DNA of 11,261 bases from Alistipes sp. (GCA_017934845.1 JAGBIR010000003.1:1-11261), one strand, 5' to 3'. Positions 1-7,480 are shown, numbered from the stretch's first letter. Made by a program: numbers and translations. The notes: generated by a model from the sequence alone, not told the origin.

Positions 1-11
1 AAGTTAATAAA

Positions 12-48
12 AAAAAATGCCGACATTTTGAAAATGTCGGCATTTTTT
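12..48. terminator. Bidirectional intrinsic terminator downstream of argH
   Basis: The sequence is a perfect inverted repeat centred on base 30: bases 12-29 pair with 31-48 (18 bp). The core is GCCGACATTTT and its complement. It is flanked by an A-run on the left and a T-run on the right, so either strand gives a GC-containing stem followed by U residues. It lies about 20 bases past the argH stop codon and would end the arginine operon transcript. The symmetry suggests it could also stop a converging plus-strand gene lying to the left of the window, which cannot be seen. Confidence 0.9.
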
Positions 49-69
49 CAATCCATGGTACGCTCCGCT

Positions 70-1398
70 CTACTCCATCAGTTGTTTCTCCGCAGCCAGA
101 GCCTCGGCATAATCAAACTTATGACGCTCAAACTTTGCTGCAATCTTATCCAAGCACAAGTTGCCGATACTACCCTCGTGAGTATGCTTTAGTTCGCGGC
201 CATCATGCTCGTAAGTGCCATTCTGCACGCGCATACCCACCTCGCGATAGGCATCACGGAACGGCACACCCTTCGCTACGGCATCGTTCACATCCTCGAC
301 CGTAAAGAGATATTTATACTTCTCGTCCGCGAGAATATCGCGATTTATCCACATCTGCGAAATACCCGCCTCGGCCATACGCAGCACGTCGGCAATCTCC
401 TTAAATGCCGGCACATAAATCTCTTTTGTAAGCTGCATATCGCGGAAATAGCCCGACGGCAGGTTGGTCATAATGAGCGTCACCTCCATAGGCTGCGCCT
501 GCATGCGGTTACACTTGGCACGAATCAACTCAAAGATATCGGGATTCTTCTTGTGGGGCATAATGCTCGAGCCTGTTGTAAAGGCGTCGGGCAGCTTCAC
601 GAAGCCAAAATTCGCACACGAATAGAGGCATACATCCTGCGCCAAACGTCCTACGGTAGCCGCTACGGCAGCAATCGCAGTCAAGACAGTACGTTCAGTC
701 TTTCCGCGCTGCATCTGGGCATACATCGAGTTATAAGCCAAATCCTCGAAGCCCAACAGACGGGTTGTCAAGGTACGATTCAACGGCACCGACGAGCCAT
801 AACCTGCACCCGAGCCAAGTGGATTGGTATTCACCAAATCGTAGGCTGCGCGAAGCATCAACAAATCGTCGGCCAACGCCTCGGCATAGGCACTGAGCCA
901 CATACCGAACGACGAGGGCATAGCCACCTGCTGATGGGTATAACCCGGCATCAGAACATCTTTATACTCCTCGGCCTTTGCCATCAGGGCATTAAACAGC
1001 TGCTCGACCTGCTCTTGCAGCGCAATAATCGCGCTACGCGAAAAGAGTTTCAAATCGACCATCACCTGATCGTTACGCGAACGGCCCGTATGGATACGTT
1101 TTCCGGCATCTCCACATCGCTCGGTGAGCATAAACTCCACCTGCGAGTGGACATCCTCAACGCCCTCCTCAATCACAAAATCGCCACGCATAACCTCGGC
1201 ATAAATCTCCTTAAGACCCTTCTCCAGTGCCACGGCATCCTCCTCCGAGAGAAGTCCTATCGAGCAGAGCATCTTCATATGTGCCATGTTGCCAAGCACA
1301 TCGGCCTCGGCAAGATATAAATCGAGTTCGCGGTCGCGTCCAACGGTAAACTCCTCAACAAAGGCATCGGTCGCAAAACCTTTATCCCACAACTTCAT
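70..1398 (-). CDS. argH: Argininosuccinate lyase
   Basis: A 442-residue cytoplasmic enzyme that splits argininosuccinate into arginine and fumarate, the last step of arginine synthesis. It belongs to the fumarase/aspartase superfamily. The superfamily signature GSSIMPHKKNP is at residues 276-286 and supplies the flexible loop with the catalytic serine. Other family motifs are HTGRSRNDQ near 103-111 and the PGYTH motif at 151-155, whose histidine corresponds to the catalytic region of the family. Length is close to the usual 450-460 residues and the protein is complete. The ATG start gives MKLWDKG, a typical family N-terminus. It is the last gene of the operon, only 6 bases after the argE-type deacylase, and is followed by a strong terminator. 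No key residue appears lost. Confidence 0.96.
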   Translation of the reverse strand: MKLWDKGFATDAFVEEFTVGRDRELDLYLAEADVLGNMAHMKMLCSIGLLSEEDAVALEKGLKEIYAEVMRGDFVIEEGVEDVHSQVEFMLTERCGDAGKRIHTGRSRNDQVMVDLKLFSRSAIIALQEQVEQLFNALMAKAEEYKDVLMPGYTHQQVAMPSSFGMWLSAYAEALADDLLMLRAAYDLVNTNPLGSGAGYGSSVPLNRTLTTRLLGFEDLAYNSMYAQMQRGKTERTVLTAIAAVAATVGRLAQDVCLYSCANFGFVKLPDAFTTGSSIMPHKKNPDIFELIRAKCNRMQAQPMEVTLIMTNLPSGYFRDMQLTKEIYVPAFKEIADVLRMAEAGISQMWINRDILADEKYKYLFTVEDVNDAVAKGVPFRDAYREVGMRVQNGTYEHDGRELKHTHEGSIGNLCLDKIAAKFERHKFDYAEALAAEKQLME

Positions 1399-1404
1399 AT
1401 ATAA

Positions 1405-2466
1405 CTATTTTCTAATGTTCAAATCCAGTCCATCGAGCATCTGCCAATAGAGCTCGATGGCTTGCGCTATTTCATCAATGTATATAAACTCGTCGGCCGT
1501 ATGTGAACGCGCACTATCGCCCGGGCCTATTTTCAGGGTCGGGAAGGGCATCACCGCCTGATTCGACATAGTAGGCGAGCCGAAAGGCTCTCTGCCCATC
1601 TCCACAAGGCGTCGTACGGCAGGGTGCTCAATGTCGATTGACGAAGAGTTAAGATGCGTCGAGCGAGGCTCTACGTCACACTCCACATTTTGGCGTATCA
1701 TCTCCACCAGTTCCACATTCCGATAACACTCATTTACCCTTACATCGACCATAAAACGGCACTCGGCAGGCACCACATTGTGCTGCGTACCGGCCTCAAC
1801 GCCCGTTACGGTCATCTTCACAGGCCCCAGCAACGGAGATACTCGCTCGAAGCGATGGCTGCGAAACCACTCTATATCCCGCAAGGCCTTATAAATTGCA
1901 TTTTCGCCCTCCTCACGTGCCGCGTGGCCCGCACGGCCATGTGCCACACAATCCAACACCAGCAAACCCTTCTCGGCAACGGCTGGTTGTAAAGACGTAG
2001 GCTCACCGACAACGGCAAAGTCGATTTCACCCAGCTCGGGCAACACCGCTCTTATACCATTAACACCCGTAACCTCCTCCTCGGCCGAAGCGAGGAAGAT
2101 TAGGTTGTACGGCTGTTCTGTCTGAGCAAGGCGGGTAAATACCGTCAGCAGCGACACCACACTACCACCCGTATCGTTACTTCCCAAACCATACAATCGG
2201 CCATCCTCCTCCAACGGGGTAAACGGGTCACGTACCCACGCCGAATTTGGCTTTACCGTATCGATATGGCCATCGAGCAGGATGGTTGGCTTTTCAGCAT
2301 TATGTTTCCAAGCCTCGGCCCACACATTATTGCCTTTGCGCTGCGGCTCAAATCCCAACGCGCGCAACTCGGCCTCCATCAAATCGGCAACCGCACCCTC
2401 ATCGCGGCTCGGCGAGGGCGTAGCAATCATTCTCTTTAGCAGTTCGATGGCCTGGCAAAAATTCAT
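1405..2466 (-). CDS. argE: ArgE-type M20 metallo-deacylase (N-acyl-ornithine or N-acyl-citrulline deacylase)
   Basis: A 353-residue zinc-dependent amidohydrolase of the M20/ArgE/DapE/LysK group. Metal-ligand and catalytic motifs are all visible: LLDGHIDTV (His67), GSNDTGG (Asp98), the glutamate pair E130-E131 in AEEEVTG, GEPTS (Glu155), and a late ARSHTADE histidine. A dimerisation-type lid domain occupies roughly residues 170-280. Its place between argB and argH, with gaps of 7 and 6 bases, says it removes the N-acyl group in arginine synthesis. Which acyl group and which substrate cannot be read from sequence. In Bacteroides relatives the carbamoyltransferase acts on N-succinylornithine, so the deacylase there would act on N-succinylcitrulline. 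If this organism acetylates, N-acetylornithine or N-acetylcitrulline is the substrate. DapE or LysK activity is a less likely alternative given the context. Confidence 0.88.
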   Translation of the reverse strand: MNFCQAIELLKRMIATPSPSRDEGAVADLMEAELRALGFEPQRKGNNVWAEAWKHNAEKPTILLDGHIDTVKPNSAWVRDPFTPLEEDGRLYGLGSNDTGGSVVSLLTVFTRLAQTEQPYNLIFLASAEEEVTGVNGIRAVLPELGEIDFAVVGEPTSLQPAVAEKGLLVLDCVAHGRAGHAAREEGENAIYKALRDIEWFRSHRFERVSPLLGPVKMTVTGVEAGTQHNVVPAECRFMVDVRVNECYRNVELVEMIRQNVECDVEPRSTHLNSSSIDIEHPAVRRLVEMGREPFGSPTMSNQAVMPFPTLKIGPGDSARSHTADEFIYIDEIAQAIELYWQMLDGLDLNIRK

Positions 2467-2473
2467 ACTCCTC

Positions 2474-3235
2474 TTATTTTACAACCAATGTTCCACCCGA
2501 AAGGTTGTCGGGCGAAGTAATTCGCACCGAATGTACTCCGGCATTGATGGTCTTATAAGCGTTATCAATCTTGGGAATCATTCCCGAATGTATCTTCTCC
2601 TCGGCTTTCAATTCGGCATATAGTGCGGGAGTGATTGTCGCAATCAACGAAGAGGGATCATCCACATCGAGCAACACGCCCGCCTTATCGAGCGTAAAGA
2701 CCAGTTCAACCTCCATATAATCGGCCAATCCCATAGCGACAGCCGAGGCGACACTATCGGCATTTGTGTTGAGCAACTCGCCCTCCTTTGAGAAGGTTAT
2801 GGGCGACACTACGGGCGTAACACCCTTTTCGAGCAGCATAGCCAGCACCTCACCATTAGCCTTATCGACATCGCCTACAAAGCCCCAATCGATATCCTTT
2901 ACGGGGCGGCGATGCGACTTCACAACCGCCATATCGCATCCCGACAATCCGCACGCATTCACACCTCGCGCCTGCAAAGCAGCAACAACGCGCTTATTTG
3001 CCAAGCCGGCATAAGCCATAACGGCAATATCGAGCGTAGCAGCATCGGTTATACGTCGGCCTTCGTGCATCTTAACCTCGACGCCCAACTTCTCGGCCAA
3101 ATGCGAGCCCATAACACCACCGCCATGCACCAGCACAAAAGGCTCTTCGAGCGATGCCAAGTGATCGCACAACGCTGCCAAGACATCGTTATTCTCGATT
3201 AGTTTACCGCCGATCTTTATAACTTTAATCTTCAT
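2474..3235 (-). CDS. argB: N-acetylglutamate (or N-succinylglutamate) kinase
   Basis: A 253-residue amino-acid kinase that phosphorylates the gamma-carboxylate of N-acylglutamate using ATP, the second step of the pathway. Visible motifs are the N-terminal VIKIGGKL, the glycine loop LVHGGG, the substrate-binding NADSVASAVA near residue 160, HSGMIPKIDNA with its conserved lysine near the C-terminus, and a GGTLVV ending. I chose the ATG giving MKIKVIKIGG. The frame stays open 16 codons further upstream to 3283, but that extension overlaps argD and does not look like the family. With the chosen start the gene begins 4 bases after the argD stop, a tight operon junction. The protein is short, without the N-terminal helix of arginine-feedback-sensitive hexameric kinases, so direct arginine inhibition at this step seems less likely (inference). 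Confidence 0.93.
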   Translation of the reverse strand: MKIKVIKIGGKLIENNDVLAALCDHLASLEEPFVLVHGGGVMGSHLAEKLGVEVKMHEGRRITDAATLDIAVMAYAGLANKRVVAALQARGVNACGLSGCDMAVVKSHRRPVKDIDWGFVGDVDKANGEVLAMLLEKGVTPVVSPITFSKEGELLNTNADSVASAVAMGLADYMEVELVFTLDKAGVLLDVDDPSSLIATITPALYAELKAEEKIHSGMIPKIDNAYKTINAGVHSVRITSPDNLSGGTLVVK

Positions 3236-3239
3236 AGCT

Positions 3240-4379
3240 CTACATTCCAAATTCGGCTGCCGTCTTGCGGAACGCCTCAACAAAACTTTCTACCTCCTTT
3301 TCGCCAATTACCAAAGGTGGCAATAGGCGCAAGGTGTACTTTCCGCTCAAGCCCGTCATTATATGATACTTCTCGCGCAACACCTTACGGAAATCGGCCT
3401 GCGGCACCTTCAAATCAATACCGATCATCAGACCTCGGCCACGGATATCGGTAATAATAGCCTCACCGCGCAATGCCTCGACAATCTTTTCGCCCATAAC
3501 GCGAGCATTTTCAATCAAGCTCTCCTGCTTTACAACCTCGGCAACGGCAATAGCTGCTGCACACGCCAGATGACTACCTCCGAAAGTTGTTCCGAGCATA
3601 CCCTTTTTTGCCTCGATTTTTGGAGATATCATTATAGCTCCCACAGGGAAACCATTGGCGATACCCTTTGCAAGAGTAACAATATCAGCCTTCACGCCCG
3701 ACCACTGATGCGCAAAGAATCGGCCGCTACGACCATAACCGGCCTGCACCTCATCCATTATAAGCATCGTGCCGCTGGCATCACACGCCTCGCGAGCCGT
3801 ACGCAGGAACTCATCCGAGGCCACCTGAATACCGCCCACGCCCTGAATAGGCTCAATAATTACAGCGGCATATTCGCCCTTTAGCAGCTCCGCCTTCAAA
3901 GCATCACAATCATTCAATGCCACAAACGACACCTTGTCGGTACGATTCACAGGGGCTTGAATTGCGGGGTTATCCGTCACCGCTACTGCCATACTTGTAC
4001 GGCCGTGGAACGCACCCTTCATTGCCAAAATGCGCTCGCGGTCGGTAGTAAACGATGCAAGTTTCAGTGCATTTTCGTTTGCCTCGGCACCGCTATTACA
4101 TAGGAAAAGAGAATAATCCTCATAACCATCGGTCAGCGCACCCAACTTCTCGGCCAGCTCCACCTGCAACGAATTTACAACGGCATTTGAGTAAAAACCT
4201 ATTTTTGAGAGTTGCTCCGATATACGCTTTACATAATGGGGATGCGTGTGGCCAATAGATATTACAGCGTGACCGCCATAAAAATCGAGATACTCCACAC
4301 CCTTTTTATCCCACAGATAGGCTCCCTTAGCCTTTACAGGCTCCATATCGAGCAACGAATAAACATCAAAAAGATTCAT
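3240..4379 (-). CDS. argD: N-acyl-ornithine aminotransferase
   Basis: A 379-residue class III PLP-dependent aminotransferase that converts N-acylglutamate semialdehyde to N-acylornithine with glutamate as amino donor. Visible motifs are NSGAEANENALK (residues 95-106) for PLP phosphate binding, FHGRT (124-128), IIEPIQGVGG (174-183), the LIMDEVQAGYGRSG stretch with Asp209, and LAKGIANGFP with the Schiff-base lysine at 238. Length matches the family. It starts 15 bases after argC and ends 4 bases before argB. Bacteroides relatives work on succinylated substrates, and ArgD-family enzymes often accept acetyl- and succinylornithine alike, so the physiological acyl group is left open. A GABA or ornithine aminotransferase role is unlikely in this context. 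Confidence 0.94.
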   Translation of the reverse strand: MNLFDVYSLLDMEPVKAKGAYLWDKKGVEYLDFYGGHAVISIGHTHPHYVKRISEQLSKIGFYSNAVVNSLQVELAEKLGALTDGYEDYSLFLCNSGAEANENALKLASFTTDRERILAMKGAFHGRTSMAVAVTDNPAIQAPVNRTDKVSFVALNDCDALKAELLKGEYAAVIIEPIQGVGGIQVASDEFLRTAREACDASGTMLIMDEVQAGYGRSGRFFAHQWSGVKADIVTLAKGIANGFPVGAIMISPKIEAKKGMLGTTFGGSHLACAAAIAVAEVVKQESLIENARVMGEKIVEALRGEAIITDIRGRGLMIGIDLKVPQADFRKVLREKYHIMTGLSGKYTLRLLPPLVIGEKEVESFVEAFRKTAAEFGM

Positions 4380-4394
4380 CTTCGCTCAGTTTTT

Positions 4395-5357
4395 CTAAAA
4401 ATAATTAGCCTTCAACCTCAGGCCCTCCATCTCGTCCAAGCCGAACATCAAATTCATATTCTGAACAGCCTGACCCGAAGCACCCTTCAACAAATTATCC
4501 ACAACCGATGTGATAAGCAGCTTGCGGCCCTCCTTCTGCAACGAGAGGAAGCAATAATTGGTATTTACCACCTGCTTCATATATACAGGTTTATCACTTA
4601 CGCACACGAAAGGATGCTCGGCATAGTAGTTCTTATAAATCTCCGTAATCTGCTCAAGGCTTGCATCAAGACGCACTACCACATCGCTCATTATTCCGCG
4701 CGTATGGCAACCACGCACAGGAACAAAGGCAATATCTGTCGTCTCAGCACCTCCGGCCGCCACAACCGTCTCGCCAATCTCGCCAAGATGCTGATGGGTA
4801 AAGACCTTATAGTTCGAGAGGTTTGCCGAGCGATTACTGAAATGAGTATCCTGCGTAGGCTTCTGGCCCGCACCCGTCGAACCTGTGATGCCCGTTACGG
4901 TAACCTCCTCGGGCAACAATCCGGCAACCGCCAACGGCAACAGTGCAAGGTTTATCGAGGTGGCGAAGCAGCCCGGATTGGCAACACATCGTGCCGCACG
5001 GATCTTTTCGCGGTTAAGCTCCGGCGCTCCATATACAAACTCTCCGGCATCGGCCTTGAGGCGAAAATCGTTGCTCAGATCGATAATTTTCACACTCTCC
5101 GGCACCAGATTCTCTGCCAGGAACTTTGCAGAATTACCGTGACCCATACAGATAAACAGCACGTCGATATCCTCGAAATCGATATCTGCAAACGACAACG
5201 GCAGATAAATCAAATCGCTGTGAACCGATGCGATAGGCTCTCCCTTATGCGATTCACTCTGCGCATATTTCAACTCTACGGCAGGATGGTTTACCAATAT
5301 ACGAATCAACTCGCCGGCGGTATAACCTGCTGCACCTGCTATTCCGACTCTAATCAT
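4395..5357 (-). CDS. argC: N-acetyl-gamma-glutamyl-phosphate reductase
   Basis: A 320-residue NADPH-dependent reductase that turns N-acylglutamyl phosphate into the semialdehyde, the third step. The Rossmann nucleotide loop is GIAGAAGYTAGEL (residues 5-17). The active-site motif NPGC places the catalytic cysteine at 130, followed by FATS. A GCHTRG motif further on carries the catalytic histidine. I chose the ATG giving MIRVGIAGAAGY because ArgC proteins begin this way. The frame is open for 17 more codons upstream to a GTG at 5408, but that extension is lysine-rich and unlike the family. The gene follows argG after a 142-base gap, by far the largest gap inside this operon, and lies 15 bases ahead of argD. 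Confidence 0.94.
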   Translation of the reverse strand: MIRVGIAGAAGYTAGELIRILVNHPAVELKYAQSESHKGEPIASVHSDLIYLPLSFADIDFEDIDVLFICMGHGNSAKFLAENLVPESVKIIDLSNDFRLKADAGEFVYGAPELNREKIRAARCVANPGCFATSINLALLPLAVAGLLPEEVTVTGITGSTGAGQKPTQDTHFSNRSANLSNYKVFTHQHLGEIGETVVAAGGAETTDIAFVPVRGCHTRGIMSDVVVRLDASLEQITEIYKNYYAEHPFVCVSDKPVYMKQVVNTNYCFLSLQKEGRKLLITSVVDNLLKGASGQAVQNMNLMFGLDEMEGLRLKANYF

Positions 5358-5404
5358 TCTTTTACTTTTAATCTTTTTATCGGAGTTTGTAAAAAAGAGG
5401 TATT

Positions 5405-5446
5405 TCACGGCTTATGAAACCCGAGAAACCGCAGTTTACTCTTCAT
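5405..5446 (-). other. Possible 13-codon micro-ORF in the argG-argC gap
   Basis: Within the 142-base gap between argG and argC the minus strand has an ATG followed by 12 further sense codons and a TGA, encoding MKSKLRFLGFHKP. Its TGA partly overlaps the GTG that opens the upstream extension of the argC frame. It contains one arginine and no arginine run, so it does not look like a classical attenuation leader peptide. There is no positive evidence of translation and it may be chance. It is listed because the gap is otherwise unexplained in a tightly packed operon. Confidence 0.15.
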
Positions 5447-5499
5447 AAATGAGGCTTTCAGGGGTAGCATAACGCCGAAATTACCTTTTTAGGCAAACT

Positions 5500-6687
5500 C
5501 TACTCTTCGTCGTTTACTGCGTGATATATCTTCAGCGGCATAGAGGCAATCTTCGTGAAGCCCTTCACATCGTCGGCCGTCCATGCATTGTTCATCTCGC
5601 CATACTCGGCAAACTTGGCATTCATCAAGTCGTGCTCCGACTCAATACCAACCAAAGTGAAGGTATAAGGACGCAAAGTAAGGAACACCTTACCCGACAC
5701 GTTACGCTGCGAGCTTGAGAGCATAGCCTCGATATCGCGCATAACAGGCTCCGAATACATTGCCTCGTGCATAAACATACCGTACCAGGTACCCACCTGA
5801 TCCTTCCAGTACTGCTGCCACTTTGTAAGCGTATGCTTCTCCAGCAATTCGTGCGACTTGATGATAAGCATAGGTGCAGCTGCCTCGAAGCCTACGCGGC
5901 CCTTGATGCCGACAATGGTATCGCCAACATGCGTGTCGCGGCCGATAGCCCACTGCGAACCAATAGCCTCCAGCTTGTTGATAGCTGCAATGCCGCTCAC
6001 AGCCTCGCCATTTACACCTACTACCTCGCCCTTGCAGAACTCAATCTCCAAAGACTCGGTACCCTCCTTCTTGAGCTGCGAAGGATAAGTCTTCTCGGGC
6101 AGGTTTGTAGCCGAGCAAAGAGTCTCCTTACCACCGACTGAAGTACCCCAAACACCCTTGTTGATAGAGTACTCCATCTTTGTGAAGTCAGCCTCAAAGC
6201 CATTCTCCTTAAGATAGTTGATCTCATACTCGCGCGAGAGCTTCATATCGCGTGTCGGGGTGATAATCTCCACCTGCGGAGCAAACACCTCGAAAGTAAG
6301 GTCAAAACGCACCTGATCGTTTCCAGCACCTGTCGAGCCGTGTGCAACAGCATCAGCACCAATCTCGTTGGCATAGTTTACGATAGCCAACGCCTGGAAA
6401 GTACGCTCCGAGCTAACCGAAATAGGATATGTCTTGTTACGCAATACGTTACCAAAGACCATATACTTGATGCACTTCTGATAATAATCCTGCGTAACAT
6501 CCAGGTTAACGTGATGCTTGGCACCCAAGGCATAGGCACGCTCCTCGACAGCCTTCAACTCCTCGGCCGAGAAACCACCCGTATTTGCCAAGGCGGTATA
6601 AACCTCGTAACCCAACTCCTTGGTGAGATACTTCACACAAAACGAGGTATCCAAACCTCCACTATATGCTAAAACAACCTTCTTCAT
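5500..6687 (-). CDS. argG: Argininosuccinate synthase
   Basis: A 395-residue ATP-dependent ligase that joins citrulline and aspartate to give argininosuccinate, the penultimate pathway step. The N-terminal PP-loop AYSGGLDTS (residues 7-15) binds ATP. HGSTGAGNDQVRF at 116-128 is the conserved citrulline/aspartate-binding stretch. The length matches the usual 395-445 and both ends look natural. It is the second gene of the operon, starting 15 bases after the GNAT gene stop, and is followed by an unusual 142-base gap before argC. With argH far downstream in the same operon it makes arginine from citrulline, while the citrulline-forming carbamoyltransferase is not in view. Confidence 0.97.
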   Translation of the reverse strand: MKKVVLAYSGGLDTSFCVKYLTKELGYEVYTALANTGGFSAEELKAVEERAYALGAKHHVNLDVTQDYYQKCIKYMVFGNVLRNKTYPISVSSERTFQALAIVNYANEIGADAVAHGSTGAGNDQVRFDLTFEVFAPQVEIITPTRDMKLSREYEINYLKENGFEADFTKMEYSINKGVWGTSVGGKETLCSATNLPEKTYPSQLKKEGTESLEIEFCKGEVVGVNGEAVSGIAAINKLEAIGSQWAIGRDTHVGDTIVGIKGRVGFEAAAPMLIIKSHELLEKHTLTKWQQYWKDQVGTWYGMFMHEAMYSEPVMRDIEAMLSSSQRNVSGKVFLTLRPYTFTLVGIESEHDLMNAKFAEYGEMNNAWTADDVKGFTKIASMPLKIYHAVNDEE

Positions 6688-6702
6688 ATCTATCAGTTTT
6701 TA

Positions 6703-7320
6703 TTATTTTCTTGAAAACAAACGGCTCCACCACGACTGCGACTTCTGGGCCTCGGCAGCCTTCTGGGCCTCTTTCTCCTTACGACGCGCCACCTTCTCGG
6801 GGTCGTAAATCATACCCGTACATAGGCACTTTGTCATATTCGTACGCTGCAACACGTCGTAATTCACACACGACTGACAACCTGCCCAGAACTGCTCGTC
6901 ATCGGTCAACTTGGCAAAAGTCACCGGCTCGTAACCCAGCTCGGTATTGATACGCATTACGGCCTCGCCCGTGGTAAGGCCGAAGAGCTTTGCCTCGGGG
7001 AAACGCTTGCGCGAGAGCTCGAACGCCGCCTTCTTGATGCGCTTTGCCACGCCCATACCACGATATTGCGGACGTACGATAAGACCCGAGTTGGCAACAA
7101 ATTCGTCGTGGCCCCACGACTCTATGTAACAGAAACCTACAAACTCATCGCGATTAACAGCGATGATGGCTTTTCCTGAATTGATTTTGTCGGCGATATA
7201 TTCGTCGGTACGGCGTGCGATACCCGTTCCACGACTTTTAGCAGCCTCGTCGATAGAGTCATTAATCTGCGTCACATAACGCAAATGCTCCTTGGTGGCT
7301 ACCATTACATCAATCTTCAT
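6703..7320 (-). CDS. GNAT acyltransferase, probable N-acylglutamate synthase (first arginine enzyme)
   Basis: A 205-residue GNAT-family protein. The acyl-CoA pyrophosphate-binding motif A is visible as VRPQYRGMGVAKR (Gln85, Gly88 and Gly90 fit Q/RxxGxG/A), followed by motif B-like LTTGEAVMRINTELGYEPV. After the fold come four cysteines, C148, C151, C165 and C167 (CX2C-X13-CXC), and then a highly charged tail with a WWSRLF segment at 197-202. It is the first gene of the arginine operon, 15 bases ahead of argG. No classical argA or argJ is present, so it is the natural candidate for N-acetyl- or N-succinylglutamate synthase. From memory, the homologous gene in Bacteroides thetaiotaomicron was given this role from mutant fitness data; I cannot check that here. 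The ATG giving MKIDVMVATK was chosen because the frame upstream (open to 7530) is AT-rich, not GNAT-like, and crosses the promoter region. Confidence 0.8.
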   Translation of the reverse strand: MKIDVMVATKEHLRYVTQINDSIDEAAKSRGTGIARRTDEYIADKINSGKAIIAVNRDEFVGFCYIESWGHDEFVANSGLIVRPQYRGMGVAKRIKKAAFELSRKRFPEAKLFGLTTGEAVMRINTELGYEPVTFAKLTDDEQFWAGCQSCVNYDVLQRTNMTKCLCTGMIYDPEKVARRKEKEAQKAAEAQKSQSWWSRLFSRK

Positions 7321-7357
7321 TTTTATAAATATTTCAGTTAATATTTTTTCGTGACCG

Positions 7358-7389
7358 CAAATATTGCATATAAATCCCCGATATGCAAA
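7358..7389 (-). promoter_or_regulatory. Candidate promoter of the arginine operon
   Basis: On the minus strand TTTG (7389-7386) is followed, after exactly 20 bases, by AATATTTG (7365-7358). This matches the Bacteroidota -33 TTTG / -7 TAnnTTTG pattern with one mismatch in the first base of the -7 box. Transcription would start around 7350, leaving a leader of about 30 bases before the GNAT start at 7320. The inverted repeat at 7364-7388 fills the space between the two boxes, as a repressor operator would. The assignment rests on consensus matching only. Confidence 0.5.
7364..7388. promoter_or_regulatory. Inverted repeat TTGCATAT-N9-ATATGCAA, candidate ArgR operator
   Basis: A perfect 8-bp inverted repeat (7364-7371 and 7381-7388) with a 9-base spacer. 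It lies between and partly over the proposed -33 and -7 elements of the arginine operon. Arginine repressors bind AT-rich imperfect palindromes overlapping promoters, and argR is the adjacent divergent gene. The sequence does not match the E. coli ARG box closely, so assignment to ArgR is inferred from position. Confidence 0.45.
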
Positions 7390-7434
7390 TTTTTTGAAAT
7401 CTATATTTATATATATAACAAAATTCCCGCATAA

Positions 7435-7442
7435 TTGCATAT
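7435..7442 (+). promoter_or_regulatory. Isolated TTGCATAT copy, possible operator half-site
   Basis: The same octamer that forms the left arm of the repeat at 7364-7388 recurs here, 71 bases away. A TTTATGC partner follows at about 7454-7460. It is weak on its own and is noted because multiple spaced half-sites are common for hexameric ArgR. Confidence 0.2.
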
Positions 7443-7456
7443 TTTTCGGGTATTTA

Positions 7457-7480
7457 TGCTGAATATTTGAATATTTAGCA
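7457..7480. promoter_or_regulatory. Near-perfect 24-bp palindrome with tandem TGAATATT
   Basis: The 24 bases read almost the same on both strands: 10 of 12 base pairs are symmetric, with outer arms TGCT and AGCA. Inside are two directly repeated TGAATATT octamers (7460-7475). TGAAT is the half-site core of the classic ARG box, although here the two octamers are in direct rather than inverted order. It lies about 70 bases upstream of the proposed arginine operon -33 box and about 80 upstream of the argR -33 box, in the shared control region. Confidence 0.4.

Noticed and set aside
205..1320. Long plus-strand open frame opposite argH
   Set aside because: It lies entirely antisense to a well-supported argH, has no recognisable domain, and has the histidine- and arginine-rich composition of an antisense shadow.
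4212..5417. 401-codon plus-strand open frame opposite argC and the start of argD
   Set aside because: It is antisense to argC and argD, which carry clear active-site motifs. The translated sequence resembles no family and mirrors the codon bias of the real genes.
5702..6227. Short minus-strand frames inside argG in another phase
   Set aside because: They overlap argG in a different reading frame and have no domain or independent start signals.
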